Origin: Burkholderiales bacterium
GTDB lineage: Bacteria; Pseudomonadota; Gammaproteobacteria; Burkholderiales; Casimicrobiaceae
Direction of reading: 5' to 3'
Assembly (NCBI GenBank): GCA_017880805.1
Contig: JADGRP010000201.1
Location: 1-42,563, forward strand
Length of the DNA: 42,563 nt
Each line of letters starts with the position of its first letter. The stretch's first letter is position 1. Shown in pieces: positions 24,016 to 32,412 of this stretch. Both the position numbers and the translations under genes were made by a program. A model generated the notes under the pieces. It searched no databases. It was not told where the DNA came from and was given only the letters and a program-made list of their open reading frames with translations.

Positions 24016-24954
24016 TTATTTCGCTTTGCCGCTTGGCTCGGCCGTGTGCTCGATCTTGTGGCCGCCAAAGCTGTTGCGCATCATCGACAGCAGCCGGTCC
24101 GCGTACTCGCCCTTGCCCTGGCTCGCGAAGCGCATGATCAGCGCCAGCGACAGCACCGGCGCCGGGACGCCCTGTTCGATCGCCTCGAGGGCCGTCCAGC
24201 GACCCTCGCCGGAATCGGCGACGAGTGGAGCGACATCGGCCAGCTCCGCGTCCTCGCGCAAAAAATCCGCCGTGAGGTCGAGCAGCCACGATCGCACAAC
24301 GCTGCCGTGGCGCCACATCTCGGCGATCGCCGCAACGTCGAGCTCGAAGTCTTCCTTGCCCTTGAGCAGCGCGAAGCCCTCGCCCAGCGCCTGCATCATT
24401 CCGTACTCGATGCCGTTGTGGATCATCTTCACGAAGTGGCCCGACCCGCTGGGGCCGCAGTGCAGCCAGCCGCTATCGGCAGCGGGTGCCAGGATCTTCG
24501 CGAAGGGCTCGATCTCTCGCGCCGCGGCCGGCGAGCCGCCGAACATGAGCGCATAACCGTTTTCCAGCCCCCATACGCCGCCCGAAACGCCGCAATCGAC
24601 GAAACGCACGCCGTAACTGGCAAGATCGACCGCGCGCCGCACCGAATCCTTGTAAAACGCGTTGCCGCCGTCGACGATCACATCCTCGGAGTGAAGGCGC
24701 GGCGCGAGCTCGGCGATCGTCGCTTCGGTCTGCTCGCCGGCGGGGACCATCAGCCAGACAACACGCATGGGCGGCAGCGCATGAACCATCTCCTCGAGGC
24801 TGTCCACGCTCTGGCAGCCGTCGATGGCGGCGAATGCGGCGCGCGCATCGGCGTCAGGATCGAAGCCAATCACGGCCACACCGGCCCGCGCGAGGCGTTT
24901 CGCCATGTTCCCGCCCATCCGTCCCAGTCCCACCATGCCAATGTGCAATGTCAT
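24016..24954 (-). CDS. gnd: 6-Phosphogluconate dehydrogenase, decarboxylating (short GndA/YqeC type)
   Basis: A 312-residue dehydrogenase that oxidatively decarboxylates 6-phosphogluconate to ribulose 5-phosphate. The N-terminal GLGRMGGNMAKRL (9-21) binds the nucleotide; DGGNAFYKDS, CGVSGGVWGLENGYALMFGG and K176 in GHFVKMIHNGIEYGMMQ mark the active site. The length of about 300 residues is that of the short bacterial class, not the 470-residue enzyme. It is the first gene of the gnd-gntK-metC set. The ATG at 24954 is well placed; the upstream gap to the EamA gene is 60 bases. Confidence 0.92.
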   Translation of the reverse strand: MTLHIGMVGLGRMGGNMAKRLARAGVAVIGFDPDADARAAFAAIDGCQSVDSLEEMVHALPPMRVVWLMVPAGEQTEATIAELAPRLHSEDVIVDGGNAFYKDSVRRAVDLASYGVRFVDCGVSGGVWGLENGYALMFGGSPAAAREIEPFAKILAPAADSGWLHCGPSGSGHFVKMIHNGIEYGMMQALGEGFALLKGKEDFELDVAAIAEMWRHGSVVRSWLLDLTADFLREDAELADVAPLVADSGEGRWTALEAIEQGVPAPVLSLALIMRFASQGKGEYADRLLSMMRNSFGGHKIEHTAEPSGKAK

Positions 24955-25014
24955 ATCTATCGTCGCAGTGTCGAATCCGCGATGCTACACAAGCGTTGCC
25001 GCCTGCGCCATGCC

Positions 25015-25944
25015 TCACCGATCCAGGTCATCGATCCGGTCATCGACCGCCGCATCTATTTCGCCTGCGCGCGAGGTCGCCCTCAACGCCGCGCCGACAA
25101 TCAGTGCCGCGCCGATCAGTGTGCGCCAGCCGGGCGTCTCGCCCAGGAGCGCGAAGGCAAGCGCGATGCCGTAGACCGGTTCCAGCGCCGCGACGACGCT
25201 GGCCGTATGCGCCGACACGACCCGCATGCTGCGGATGAACAGTGTGTGCGCGAGCGCGGTGCAAACCACGCCGAGAACGATCAGGAGCACGACGTCGCGG
25301 GCGCTCGGCATCACGGGATCCAGCGCGAAGCCCGGCAACAGGCAGGCAGCGGCGCATGCGTTCTGCCACAGGGCGACCCCGGTCGCGGATCGCCGCGATG
25401 CCAAGGCCCGGTTGCCGACCGCGAGCAGCGCGAACATGAGCCCGGAGAGAACTCCCCAAAGCAATCCCTGGACGACGCGGTTCTCGATACGGAACTCGGG
25501 CACCAGCAACAACAGGCCGCAGGTGACCAACGCAACGGTGACTCCGTCAGCGACATGCAGCCTTCGTCGAAGGAACATCGCCTCGGCGATCAGCACGAAA
25601 AGCGGAAAGCTGGCGAAACCGAGAAGGCCCACGGCAACGCTCGACATCTGCACCGCGCGAAAAAACGCGATCCAGTGCAGCGCCAGAACGGCCCCGCCCG
25701 CGGCGAGCTTCCACTCGAAACCACCGGACGGCTCGCGCAACACGCGAAGCAGCGCCGCGAGCGCCACGCTGGCAACGACGGCACGGCCGAGTACGATCGA
25801 TTCCGGCGACAGCGCGAGCCATTTACCGAACAGCCCGGCGAATCCAAACAGCAGCACCGCCGCGTGCAGCGAAACCAATGCGCTGCGTTGCGTGGGAGCC
25901 CCAAGTGCATCGCGCATGCCAGACGAAGCACGACGCTGTTCCAT
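25015..25944 (-). CDS. EamA/DMT-family transporter
   Basis: A 309-residue membrane protein with about ten hydrophobic helices in two repeated halves, the drug/metabolite transporter layout. It shows LLFGFAGLFGKWLALSPESIVLGRA in the first half and, in the second, TALAHTLFIRSMRVVSAHTASVVAALEPVYGIALAFALLGE, where the LEPVYG-type segment is a strong family marker. Substrate is unknown; members export amino acids, nucleosides or amines. The ATG at 25944 is used; an ATG nine codons later is also possible. It lies upstream of gnd by 60 bases and could be cotranscribed. Confidence 0.88.
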   Translation of the reverse strand: MEQRRASSGMRDALGAPTQRSALVSLHAAVLLFGFAGLFGKWLALSPESIVLGRAVVASVALAALLRVLREPSGGFEWKLAAGGAVLALHWIAFFRAVQMSSVAVGLLGFASFPLFVLIAEAMFLRRRLHVADGVTVALVTCGLLLLVPEFRIENRVVQGLLWGVLSGLMFALLAVGNRALASRRSATGVALWQNACAAACLLPGFALDPVMPSARDVVLLIVLGVVCTALAHTLFIRSMRVVSAHTASVVAALEPVYGIALAFALLGETPGWRTLIGAALIVGAALRATSRAGEIDAAVDDRIDDLDR

Positions 25945-25999
25945 GCGGCCATTGTGCCACGCACCGCATCGTCCGTCGGCCTTGTCGCGAGGACGCAGC

Positions 26000-26049
26000 T
26001 TGCCTCAGTTTGCCTCTGCTTGCCTCGGGTTACCTCAGGTTACAATCAC
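26000..26049 (+). repeat. Tandem 10-bp repeat with promoter-like elements upstream of the glutamine-synthetase-like gene
   Basis: Four successive decamers with consensus TTGCCTCNGN (26000-26039) are followed by a degenerate fifth, TTACAATCAC. TACAAT at 26041-26046 resembles a -10 box, and TTGCCT at 26020-26025 could be a -35 with a 15-base spacer. The repeat period equals about one turn of DNA. It lies 45 bases before the start codon at 26094. Confidence 0.6.
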
Positions 26050-26093
26050 TGCTGCACGATCACGCGACACCTAAGATCGACGGGGAGAACGTC

Positions 26094-27467
26094 ATGCCGC
26101 AAAAAATTCCACCGCAGAAAGTGCTCGACGCCGTCCGAGGCGCGCCGGGCAATCGGGTCAAGGTGGCGGTGTCAGACATCGACGGCGTGCTGCGCGGCAA
26201 GTACTTGCACAAGGACAAATTCTTTTCCGCGGTCGAGAGCGGATTCGGCTTTTGCGACGTCGTGTTCGGCTGGGACATGAACGACCATTGCTACGACAAC
26301 ACGATAATGACCGGCTGGCACAAGGGCTTTCCCGACGCGGTCGCGCGCATCGATCTGGGCACTTACCGCAACGTGCCCTGGGACGACGATGTTCCGTTTT
26401 TCCTCGGCGAGTTCATCGCCCAGAAGAACGGCAAGGAGGTTCCGCTGTCGATCTGCCCGCGCCAGCTGCTGAAGCGGGTGTTGAAGCGCGCCGAAAAGCT
26501 CGGCGTGCTGCCGATGTGCGGCATCGAATTCGAATGGTTCAATTTCGCCGAGACGCCGCAGTCGTGGGCGGAAAAAGGCTACGTGCGTCCGGAGACCATC
26601 ACGCCGGGCATGTTCGGCTATTCGCTGTTGCGCGCCAACGAAAACCGCGAATTCTTCAAGGCGCTGATGGTCGAAATGGGCGAGTTCGGCATTCCGATCG
26701 AGGGCCTGCACACCGAGACCGGGCCGGGCGTGTACGAGGCGGCGATTCTCTTCTCCGAGGCGCTCGAGTCCGCGGACCGGGCGATCTTGTTCAAGACCGG
26801 CGCCAAGGAAATCGGCCGGCGTTTCGGCATCATGCCGAGCTTCATGGCCAAGTGGAGCGCGCAGTACCCCGGATGCTCGGGCCATATTCACCAGAGCATG
26901 TCCGATGGCAAGAAGAACCTGTTCTACGATGCCAAGGGCAAAAACGGCATGAGCAGGATGTTCGAGAGTTACGTTGCTGGCCAGGTCGCCGGCCTGATGG
27001 AATTCGCGCCGATGTACTGGCCGACCATCAACAGCTACAAGCGGCTGGTCGACGGATTCTGGGCGCCGGTCAAGCCGACGTGGGGGCTCGACAACCGGAC
27101 CGCAAGCTTCCGCGTCATCGCCGGCTCGCCGAAATCGACCCGGCTCGAAACGCGCTGCCCTGGCGCCGACATGAATCCGTACCTTGCGACTGCGGCGGTC
27201 ATCGCGGCCGGATTATCGGGGGTGGAAAAAGGAATGAAGCTTACCGCGAAGCCGATCCACGGCACCAATCAGGGCGCGGAAAATATCCCGCGCGCGCCGC
27301 GCACGCTGATCGAGACCACGCGCAACTTCAGGAAATCCGATCTTGCCCGCGACTGGTTCGGCGACGACTTCGTCGATCATTTCGCAGCGACACGTGACTG
27401 GGAGTGGCGCCAGTGGCTCGATGCGGTCACCGATTGGGAGTTGAAGCGCTACTTCGAGATCATATGA
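26094..27467 (+). CDS. Glutamine synthetase-family ligase (probable gamma-glutamyl-amine synthetase)
   Basis: A 457-residue member of the glutamine synthetase fold. Active-site pieces are visible: E145/E147 in GIEFEWF, E208 and E215 in TETGPGVYEAA, H264/H266 in CSGHIHQS, R335/R340 in NRTASFR, and RLETRCPGADMNPYL (350-364), with E352 and R354. The N-terminal beta-grasp starts VAVSDIDGVLRGKYL. This pattern is that of GlnA-like proteins such as gamma-glutamylputrescine synthetases rather than housekeeping GlnA. No adenylylation-loop tyrosine motif (NLYDLP) is seen. The ATG at 26094 has GGGGAG seven bases upstream. The stop overlaps the next gene (ATGA). Neighbouring alcohol and aldehyde dehydrogenases suggest that it glutamylates an amino alcohol or amine; the substrate is unproven. 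Confidence 0.87.
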   Translation: MPQKIPPQKVLDAVRGAPGNRVKVAVSDIDGVLRGKYLHKDKFFSAVESGFGFCDVVFGWDMNDHCYDNTIMTGWHKGFPDAVARIDLGTYRNVPWDDDVPFFLGEFIAQKNGKEVPLSICPRQLLKRVLKRAEKLGVLPMCGIEFEWFNFAETPQSWAEKGYVRPETITPGMFGYSLLRANENREFFKALMVEMGEFGIPIEGLHTETGPGVYEAAILFSEALESADRAILFKTGAKEIGRRFGIMPSFMAKWSAQYPGCSGHIHQSMSDGKKNLFYDAKGKNGMSRMFESYVAGQVAGLMEFAPMYWPTINSYKRLVDGFWAPVKPTWGLDNRTASFRVIAGSPKSTRLETRCPGADMNPYLATAAVIAAGLSGVEKGMKLTAKPIHGTNQGAENIPRAPRTLIETTRNFRKSDLARDWFGDDFVDHFAATRDWEWRQWLDAVTDWELKRYFEII

Positions 27468-29056
27468 CGCAACTGAGGACGCAGGCGCGCGCGGTTCTGG
27501 TCGGGTTCGTGCTTCTTGCAGGATGTCTGGCTGCGTTCGCGATCCCGGCGAAAACGCTGCGCATGGCGAGCGCGTTCGATCCGCAGTCGATGGATCCCCA
27601 CGCGCTCGCGCTGCAATACCAGACGCGCGTGGTCAGTCAGATCTACGACTCGCTGGTGAGCCGTGGCCGCAACTTCGAGCTCGAGCCCGCGCTCGCCTTG
27701 TCGTGGCAGCAAGTGGAACCGAAACGCTGGCGGTTCAGGCTTCGCCCCGGGGTCAAATTCCACGACGGAACGCCACTCACGGCGGACGATGTCGTATTTT
27801 CCATCGAGCGGGCGCTTACGAAGAATTCTCAGCGAAGCTTCCAGCTTCGCGGTGTCGAAACCGCGCGCAAGGTCGACGAGCTGACGGTCGACTTCCTGCT
27901 CGCGACGCCCGACGCCGTACTGCCGGAAAAATTCATCTACGTCGGCGTCATGAGCAAGGCATGGTCCGCCGCGCATAGCGTGCTCGAGCCTCAGAATTAC
28001 AATGCCCGACAGGAAACGTATGCCGTGCGCAACGCCAACGGTACCGGGCCCTATCGGCTCAAGACATACGAGTCCGACGCCCAAACGGTACTGATCGCGA
28101 ACCCGGACTGGTGGGGCAAGCGCGGGAATGTCGATGAGGCAATCTACGTCGTCATCCAGTCGGATGCGACGCGAATGGCGGCGCTGATTTCCGGGCAGGT
28201 CGATTTCGTCATCGATCCGCCGTTCCAGGACGTCGCGCGTCTGAGGCAGGAGAGGCGATTCAAGCTTGCAGAAATCGCCGACATCGGAACACAGTATCTC
28301 GGTTTCGACCAGAGCCGCGACGAGCTGCAGTTTGCGGATGTCAAGGGTCGCAATCCGTTCAAGGATCTCCGCGTGCGTCGCGCGGTCTACCAGGCGATCG
28401 ACATCGACGCCATCGTCAGCAAGGTGCTGCGCGGACAGGCCACCGCGACCGGAGCGTATTTTTCGCGCCTGGTCGATGGATACGTGCCCGAGCTCGATCG
28501 TCGCCTGCCATACGACCCCTCCGCCGCGCGTGCGCTGCTCAAGGAGGCGGGATATGCCGATGGCTTCGGCGTGACGCTCGACTGCGTGAACGTCGCGTTC
28601 CGCGTGGCAGTCTGCCAGGCGGTCGCGGGCATGCTGGCGCAAGTCGGCATCAGGACGGACACCCAGGTCTGGCCGACGGCAACGTTCTTTCCCAAGCTCA
28701 CGCAGGCAACGACGAGCTTTTTCGAGTTCGGCTGGTCGCCGTTGACCGACGCGTGGCCGTCGCTCAATGCCATCGTGCGCAGCCACTCAGACGATGGCGT
28801 CGGGACGTTCAACGGCGGGCGCTACTCCAACCCTGCGCTGGACAAGCTTGTCGACGCGATCCGCGTGGAGCCCGATCCTGCCCACCGCCGGCAGCTCGTC
28901 GGCGGTGCACTGCGCGCCATGAATGCCGCCCTGCCTCTGATCCCCCTCTACCGGCGCACGCTGACGTGGGCGATGCGTCCGGACATCAGCGTCGCGCAGT
29001 GGCCCAACGACGTGCTGGAGCTTCGTTTTGTCCAGATTGGCGAAGGAAATTCTTGA
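27464..29056 (+). CDS. ABC transporter substrate-binding protein, SBP_bac_5 (dipeptide/oligopeptide type)
   Basis: A 530-residue extracytoplasmic binding protein. The N terminus has a hydrophobic segment with LLAGC (lipobox-like, Cys near residue 21), so it may be lipid-anchored, although a normal cleavage at AFA is also possible. Family motifs are FDPQSMDPH, LSWQQVEPKRWRFRLRPGVKFHDGTPLTADDVVFSIER, and NGTGPYRLKTYE. The ATG at 27464 overlaps the stop of the glutamine-synthetase-like gene, so both are translated together. No permease or ATPase of this type is encoded nearby; it must use a transporter elsewhere. The ligand could be the substrate of the ligase, for example an amine or a glutamyl compound, which is inference. 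Confidence 0.87.
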   Translation: MTQLRTQARAVLVGFVLLAGCLAAFAIPAKTLRMASAFDPQSMDPHALALQYQTRVVSQIYDSLVSRGRNFELEPALALSWQQVEPKRWRFRLRPGVKFHDGTPLTADDVVFSIERALTKNSQRSFQLRGVETARKVDELTVDFLLATPDAVLPEKFIYVGVMSKAWSAAHSVLEPQNYNARQETYAVRNANGTGPYRLKTYESDAQTVLIANPDWWGKRGNVDEAIYVVIQSDATRMAALISGQVDFVIDPPFQDVARLRQERRFKLAEIADIGTQYLGFDQSRDELQFADVKGRNPFKDLRVRRAVYQAIDIDAIVSKVLRGQATATGAYFSRLVDGYVPELDRRLPYDPSAARALLKEAGYADGFGVTLDCVNVAFRVAVCQAVAGMLAQVGIRTDTQVWPTATFFPKLTQATTSFFEFGWSPLTDAWPSLNAIVRSHSDDGVGTFNGGRYSNPALDKLVDAIRVEPDPAHRRQLVGGALRAMNAALPLIPLYRRTLTWAMRPDISVAQWPNDVLELRFVQIGEGNS

Positions 29057-29138
29057 GGATGGCGCTCACTGGACCCCTTGCCACCCGCCGTTCTTACAAC
29101 CGCCAACGCCGCCAGGCATCCTTTCCCGGACGACCATC

Positions 29139-30302
29139 ATGATCTATCGCTTTGCCTTTCCTACGACCATTCACTTCGGCGCCGGCGCACGCAAGCTCGT
29201 CGCCGAACATTTGAAGGCGCAAGGCGTCAGGCGTCCACTCATCGTCACCGACCGCGGCATTGCGCCGTTACCAATGCTCAAGGCGTTCATCGCCGACCTG
29301 CCGGGGCTCGACGTCGGCGTCTATTCCGAAATCTGGGGCAATCCCGTCAAGAGCCAGGTCGACAACGGCGTTGCCGCTTACAGGGCGCATCGTGCCGACG
29401 CGGTGATCGGTCTTGGAGGCGGTGCCGCACTCGATGTCGCCAAAGCGGTCGCGCTCATGGCCGTGCATCCGGGTGACGCTCTCGAATATGCCTGGGATCA
29501 TCCGCAGGTACGTGCCATCGAGCGGGAGCTGCCTTACTTCGTCGCGCTGCCGACCACCGCGGGGACCGGATCCGAAGTCGGCCGCTCGAGCGTGATCTCC
29601 GACGATGCGACGCACGTCAAGAAAATAATCTTCTCGTCGAAGCTGCTCGCAAAAGCGGTCTTCGCCGATCCTGAGCTTACACTGGATCTGCCCGCGCACA
29701 TCACCGCTGCGACCGGCATGGACGCGTTGACGCACAACGTCGAGTCCTACCTGTCGCCCGCCTACCATCCCCTATGCGACGGAATCGCATTGGAGGGTGC
29801 GCGCATCGCGGCGAGGTCGTTGCGGACCGCGGTGCGTGAGCCGCACAACATCGCGGCCCGCTCCGACATGATGATGAGCTCGATGATGGGCGCGATCGCG
29901 TTTCAGAAGGACCTGGGCGCGGTGCACTCCTGCGCGCATGCGCTGTCGACGGTTGCCGATTTGCATCACGGCCTCGCCAACGGCATCATGATCGACCATG
30001 TGATGCGCTTCAACATGCCCTCTGCCATCGGAAAAATGGCGGAGCTGGCGCACGTGGTCGGCGCGGCGGTTCCGGGCGCGCTGCCGGAGGCCAGTGCCGA
30101 GGCCTTCGTCGGTTGGCTGGAAAAACTCAAGGCCGATCTGGCGATACCGGCGACGCTGTCCGCGTACGGCAGCAAGCGGCCGGTAACCCGGGCCGACATC
30201 GAGGCGCTGGCCGACGTGGCGATCAATGACATCTGCCACCAGACCAACCCGCGGCCGTGCACTCGGGAAGATTTCGAGCGCATCTTTGCCGAGGCGATGT
30301 AA
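29139..30302 (+). CDS. Iron-containing (group III) alcohol dehydrogenase
   Basis: A 387-residue metal-dependent alcohol dehydrogenase of the FucO/AdhB family. It has the GGGAALDVAKA nucleotide-binding loop (about 93-103), PTTAGTGSEVGRSSVIS (139-155), and metal ligands D195 and H199 in GMDALTHNVE, H263 in AVHSCAH and H277 in HHGLANG. Their spacing is nearly identical to that of FucO. The ATG at 29139 starts directly with the family N terminus (YRFAFPTTIHFGAGA). It lies 82 bases after the SBP gene, in the same orientation as the following aldehyde dehydrogenase, so an alcohol-to-aldehyde-to-acid sequence is likely. Confidence 0.92.
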   Translation: MIYRFAFPTTIHFGAGARKLVAEHLKAQGVRRPLIVTDRGIAPLPMLKAFIADLPGLDVGVYSEIWGNPVKSQVDNGVAAYRAHRADAVIGLGGGAALDVAKAVALMAVHPGDALEYAWDHPQVRAIERELPYFVALPTTAGTGSEVGRSSVISDDATHVKKIIFSSKLLAKAVFADPELTLDLPAHITAATGMDALTHNVESYLSPAYHPLCDGIALEGARIAARSLRTAVREPHNIAARSDMMMSSMMGAIAFQKDLGAVHSCAHALSTVADLHHGLANGIMIDHVMRFNMPSAIGKMAELAHVVGAAVPGALPEASAEAFVGWLEKLKADLAIPATLSAYGSKRPVTRADIEALADVAINDICHQTNPRPCTREDFERIFAEAM

Positions 30303-30393
30303 GGCGATGGTCAGGGTCGCAATCGCAGTGGCGGCGCGAGCGTTTTCTGCCGCCGGGGACGGCTTCCTTTCACGCGCACACTGACTGGGCATC

Positions 30394-31764
30394 ATGAAAA
30401 TTCTCAATCCCGCCACCCACGCGCTCATCGCAGAGGTCAGCGAGGACAGTGCAAGCTCCGTCCGCGCCAAGCTCGCGCGCGCCCGTTTCGCGCAGCCCGC
30501 CTGGGCCGCGCTGCCGCTAAAGAAACGCCTGGACACGATTCGCGTGTTCCGCACTCGCATCACGGAAATGCTGGAAACGCTGGCGCGTACATTGACGCTC
30601 GAAGTCGGCAAGCCGATCCGGCAGTCCAGGAACGAAATCAACGGATTGCTCGGCAGGATCGATTTCTTTCTTGCCGAAGCGCGTCGCATCCTGCGCGCCG
30701 AAAAGGTCTACACCGATGCGAAAAGCAAGCTAGAGGAGCGGATCTCGCATGAACCTCTTGGAGTGATCGCGAACATCTCGGCGTGGAATTATCCCTACTT
30801 TGTCGGCGGCAACGTTTTCATCCCGGCGCTGATCGCGGGCAATGCGGTCCTGTACAAGCCCTCGGAATATGCGACGCTGACCGGCCTGCACATTGCGGCG
30901 CTGCTCTACGAAGCGGGCGTACCGACGGACGTCTTCATTCCCGTCGTCGGCGGCCCCGCTGTCGGCGCAGCGCTGTTGCGGCAACCCGTCGACGGCGTTT
31001 TCTTCACCGGCTCGTATGCCACCGGGGTGAAGGTTGGCGCGGCGGCCGGCCGAAGAATGGCCAAGGTTCAGCTCGAGCTCGGAGGGAAGGACCCGATCTA
31101 CGTGTGCGACGACGTGGATGTCAAAGCCGCCGCGGCGGGCATCGCCGACGGAGCTTTCTACAACACCGGACAGTCGTGCTGCTCGGTGGAACGCATCTAC
31201 GTTCATCAGAAGATCCACGACGCGTTTGTCAATTCGTTCGTGGCGGAAGTCAAAGGCTTCAAGGTCGGCGACCCGCTCGACGACTCGAGCTATATCGGGC
31301 CGCTCACCCGCCGGCCCCAGCTCGACGTTCTGCGCCGGCAGGTCGCGGACGCCAAGCGCAAGGGCGCCACGCTGCTCGCCGGCGGCGGCATCATCAAGGG
31401 CAAGGGCAACTGGTTCGAGCCAACCGTGTTCGCCAATGTCGATCATCGCATGGTGCTGATGAAGGACGAGAGCTTCGGCCCGATTGTCGGCATTCAGAAA
31501 GTCGCCAACGACGCCGAAGCGATCAAATTGATGAACGACACCGAATACGGACTCACCGCAGGCGTTTACACTGCCGACGAAAAGCGGGCCAGGCGAATTC
31601 TTGCAGAGGTGCATTCGGGCTCGGTGTATTGGAACTGCTGCGACCGCGTCAGTCCTCGGCTGCCCTGGTCCGGAGTGGGGCATTCGGGGATCGGCGTGAC
31701 ATTGGGGACTGCCGGCATCGCGACGTTCACGCGACCGAAGGCCTGGCATATGAAAGCAAACTGA
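30394..31764 (+). CDS. NAD(P)-dependent aldehyde dehydrogenase
   Basis: A 456-residue aldehyde dehydrogenase. Key elements are the WNYP motif with N132, the FTGSYATG nucleotide-binding turn (204-211), the general base E228 in LELGGKD, and the nucleophile C262 in YNTGQSCCSVE, where a second cysteine follows directly. The ATG at 30394 gives the family start KILNPATHA. It probably oxidises the aldehyde produced by the adjacent iron alcohol dehydrogenase. The specific substrate is unknown. The 91-base gap from the ADH holds no recognisable terminator. Confidence 0.93.
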   Translation: MKILNPATHALIAEVSEDSASSVRAKLARARFAQPAWAALPLKKRLDTIRVFRTRITEMLETLARTLTLEVGKPIRQSRNEINGLLGRIDFFLAEARRILRAEKVYTDAKSKLEERISHEPLGVIANISAWNYPYFVGGNVFIPALIAGNAVLYKPSEYATLTGLHIAALLYEAGVPTDVFIPVVGGPAVGAALLRQPVDGVFFTGSYATGVKVGAAAGRRMAKVQLELGGKDPIYVCDDVDVKAAAAGIADGAFYNTGQSCCSVERIYVHQKIHDAFVNSFVAEVKGFKVGDPLDDSSYIGPLTRRPQLDVLRRQVADAKRKGATLLAGGGIIKGKGNWFEPTVFANVDHRMVLMKDESFGPIVGIQKVANDAEAIKLMNDTEYGLTAGVYTADEKRARRILAEVHSGSVYWNCCDRVSPRLPWSGVGHSGIGVTLGTAGIATFTRPKAWHMKAN

Positions 31765-31857
31765 GAGTGGGCTGACGCCCGTGCATTGCAGTGACCGCTC
31801 ATTGGCGTAAGCGCTGAGTGGCACGGCGTTCGATCAACCTTGCAGCAGGGGAGAGAC

Positions 31858-32367
31858 ATGCAGATAGGTCTTCACGCACCACGCTTCATCTTCGTCATCG
31901 CCGTTGCCGCGGCACCGTGGATCGCCCAAGCCGCGGATAAGGCAAAACCTGCCGGCCCGGCCAACGCGGCGCAGCTCGAGCGTGGCCGCTACCTCGTAAA
32001 ATTCGGCGGATGCAACGATTGTCATACGCCGGGATATCTGTTGAGCGCTGGCAAGATTCCCGAAGCGCAATGGCTCACCGGAGACAAGCTCGGATGGCGG
32101 GGCCCGTGGGGCACGACGTACGCGGCCAACCTGCGCACCTACATGCAGAATCTCACCGAAGCGCAGTGGCTGCAGACCGCGAAGCAGCTTCGCACGCGTC
32201 CGCCCATGCCCTGGTTCACGGTGCAAGAGATGAGCGCTGCCGATCTTCGAGCCATTTACGCCTTTGTTCGCCACCTCGGGCCGGGCGGCCAGGCGGCGCC
32301 CGCATATCTGCCTCCGGATAAGGAGCCGCCGCTCCCGTTCGTGCTTTTCCCGTCGCCTCCTAAGTAA
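31858..32367 (+). CDS. Periplasmic monoheme c-type cytochrome
   Basis: A 169-residue protein with a Sec signal peptide (cleavage after IAQA near residue 25) and one haem-attachment site, CNDCH (C52, C55, H56). A likely axial methionine lies in RPPMPWF near residue 125. The C terminus is proline-rich. The ATG at 31858 has GGGGAGAG upstream. It follows the aldehyde dehydrogenase by 93 bases in the same orientation. It could accept electrons from a periplasmic dehydrogenase, but no such enzyme is adjacent, so its link to the cluster is uncertain. Confidence 0.88.
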   Translation: MQIGLHAPRFIFVIAVAAAPWIAQAADKAKPAGPANAAQLERGRYLVKFGGCNDCHTPGYLLSAGKIPEAQWLTGDKLGWRGPWGTTYAANLRTYMQNLTEAQWLQTAKQLRTRPPMPWFTVQEMSAADLRAIYAFVRHLGPGGQAAPAYLPPDKEPPLPFVLFPSPPK

Positions 32368-32389
32368 CGCGCCGGAACGGATGCCGGGT

Positions 32390-32412
32390 GCGGCGCGCCG
32401 GGCCCGCGCCGC
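32390..32412. terminator. GC-rich hairpin between convergent cytochrome c and folD genes
   Basis: Perfect eight-base arms (GCGGCGCG at 32390-32397 and CGCGCCGC at 32405-32412) enclose a seven-base loop in the 45-base convergent gap and abut the folD stop. There is no T-run; it may serve both directions weakly. Confidence 0.4.

Noticed and set aside
26000-26049. CRISPR-like array
   Set aside because: The units are only 10 bases, contiguous, and have no spacers; it is a simple tandem repeat.
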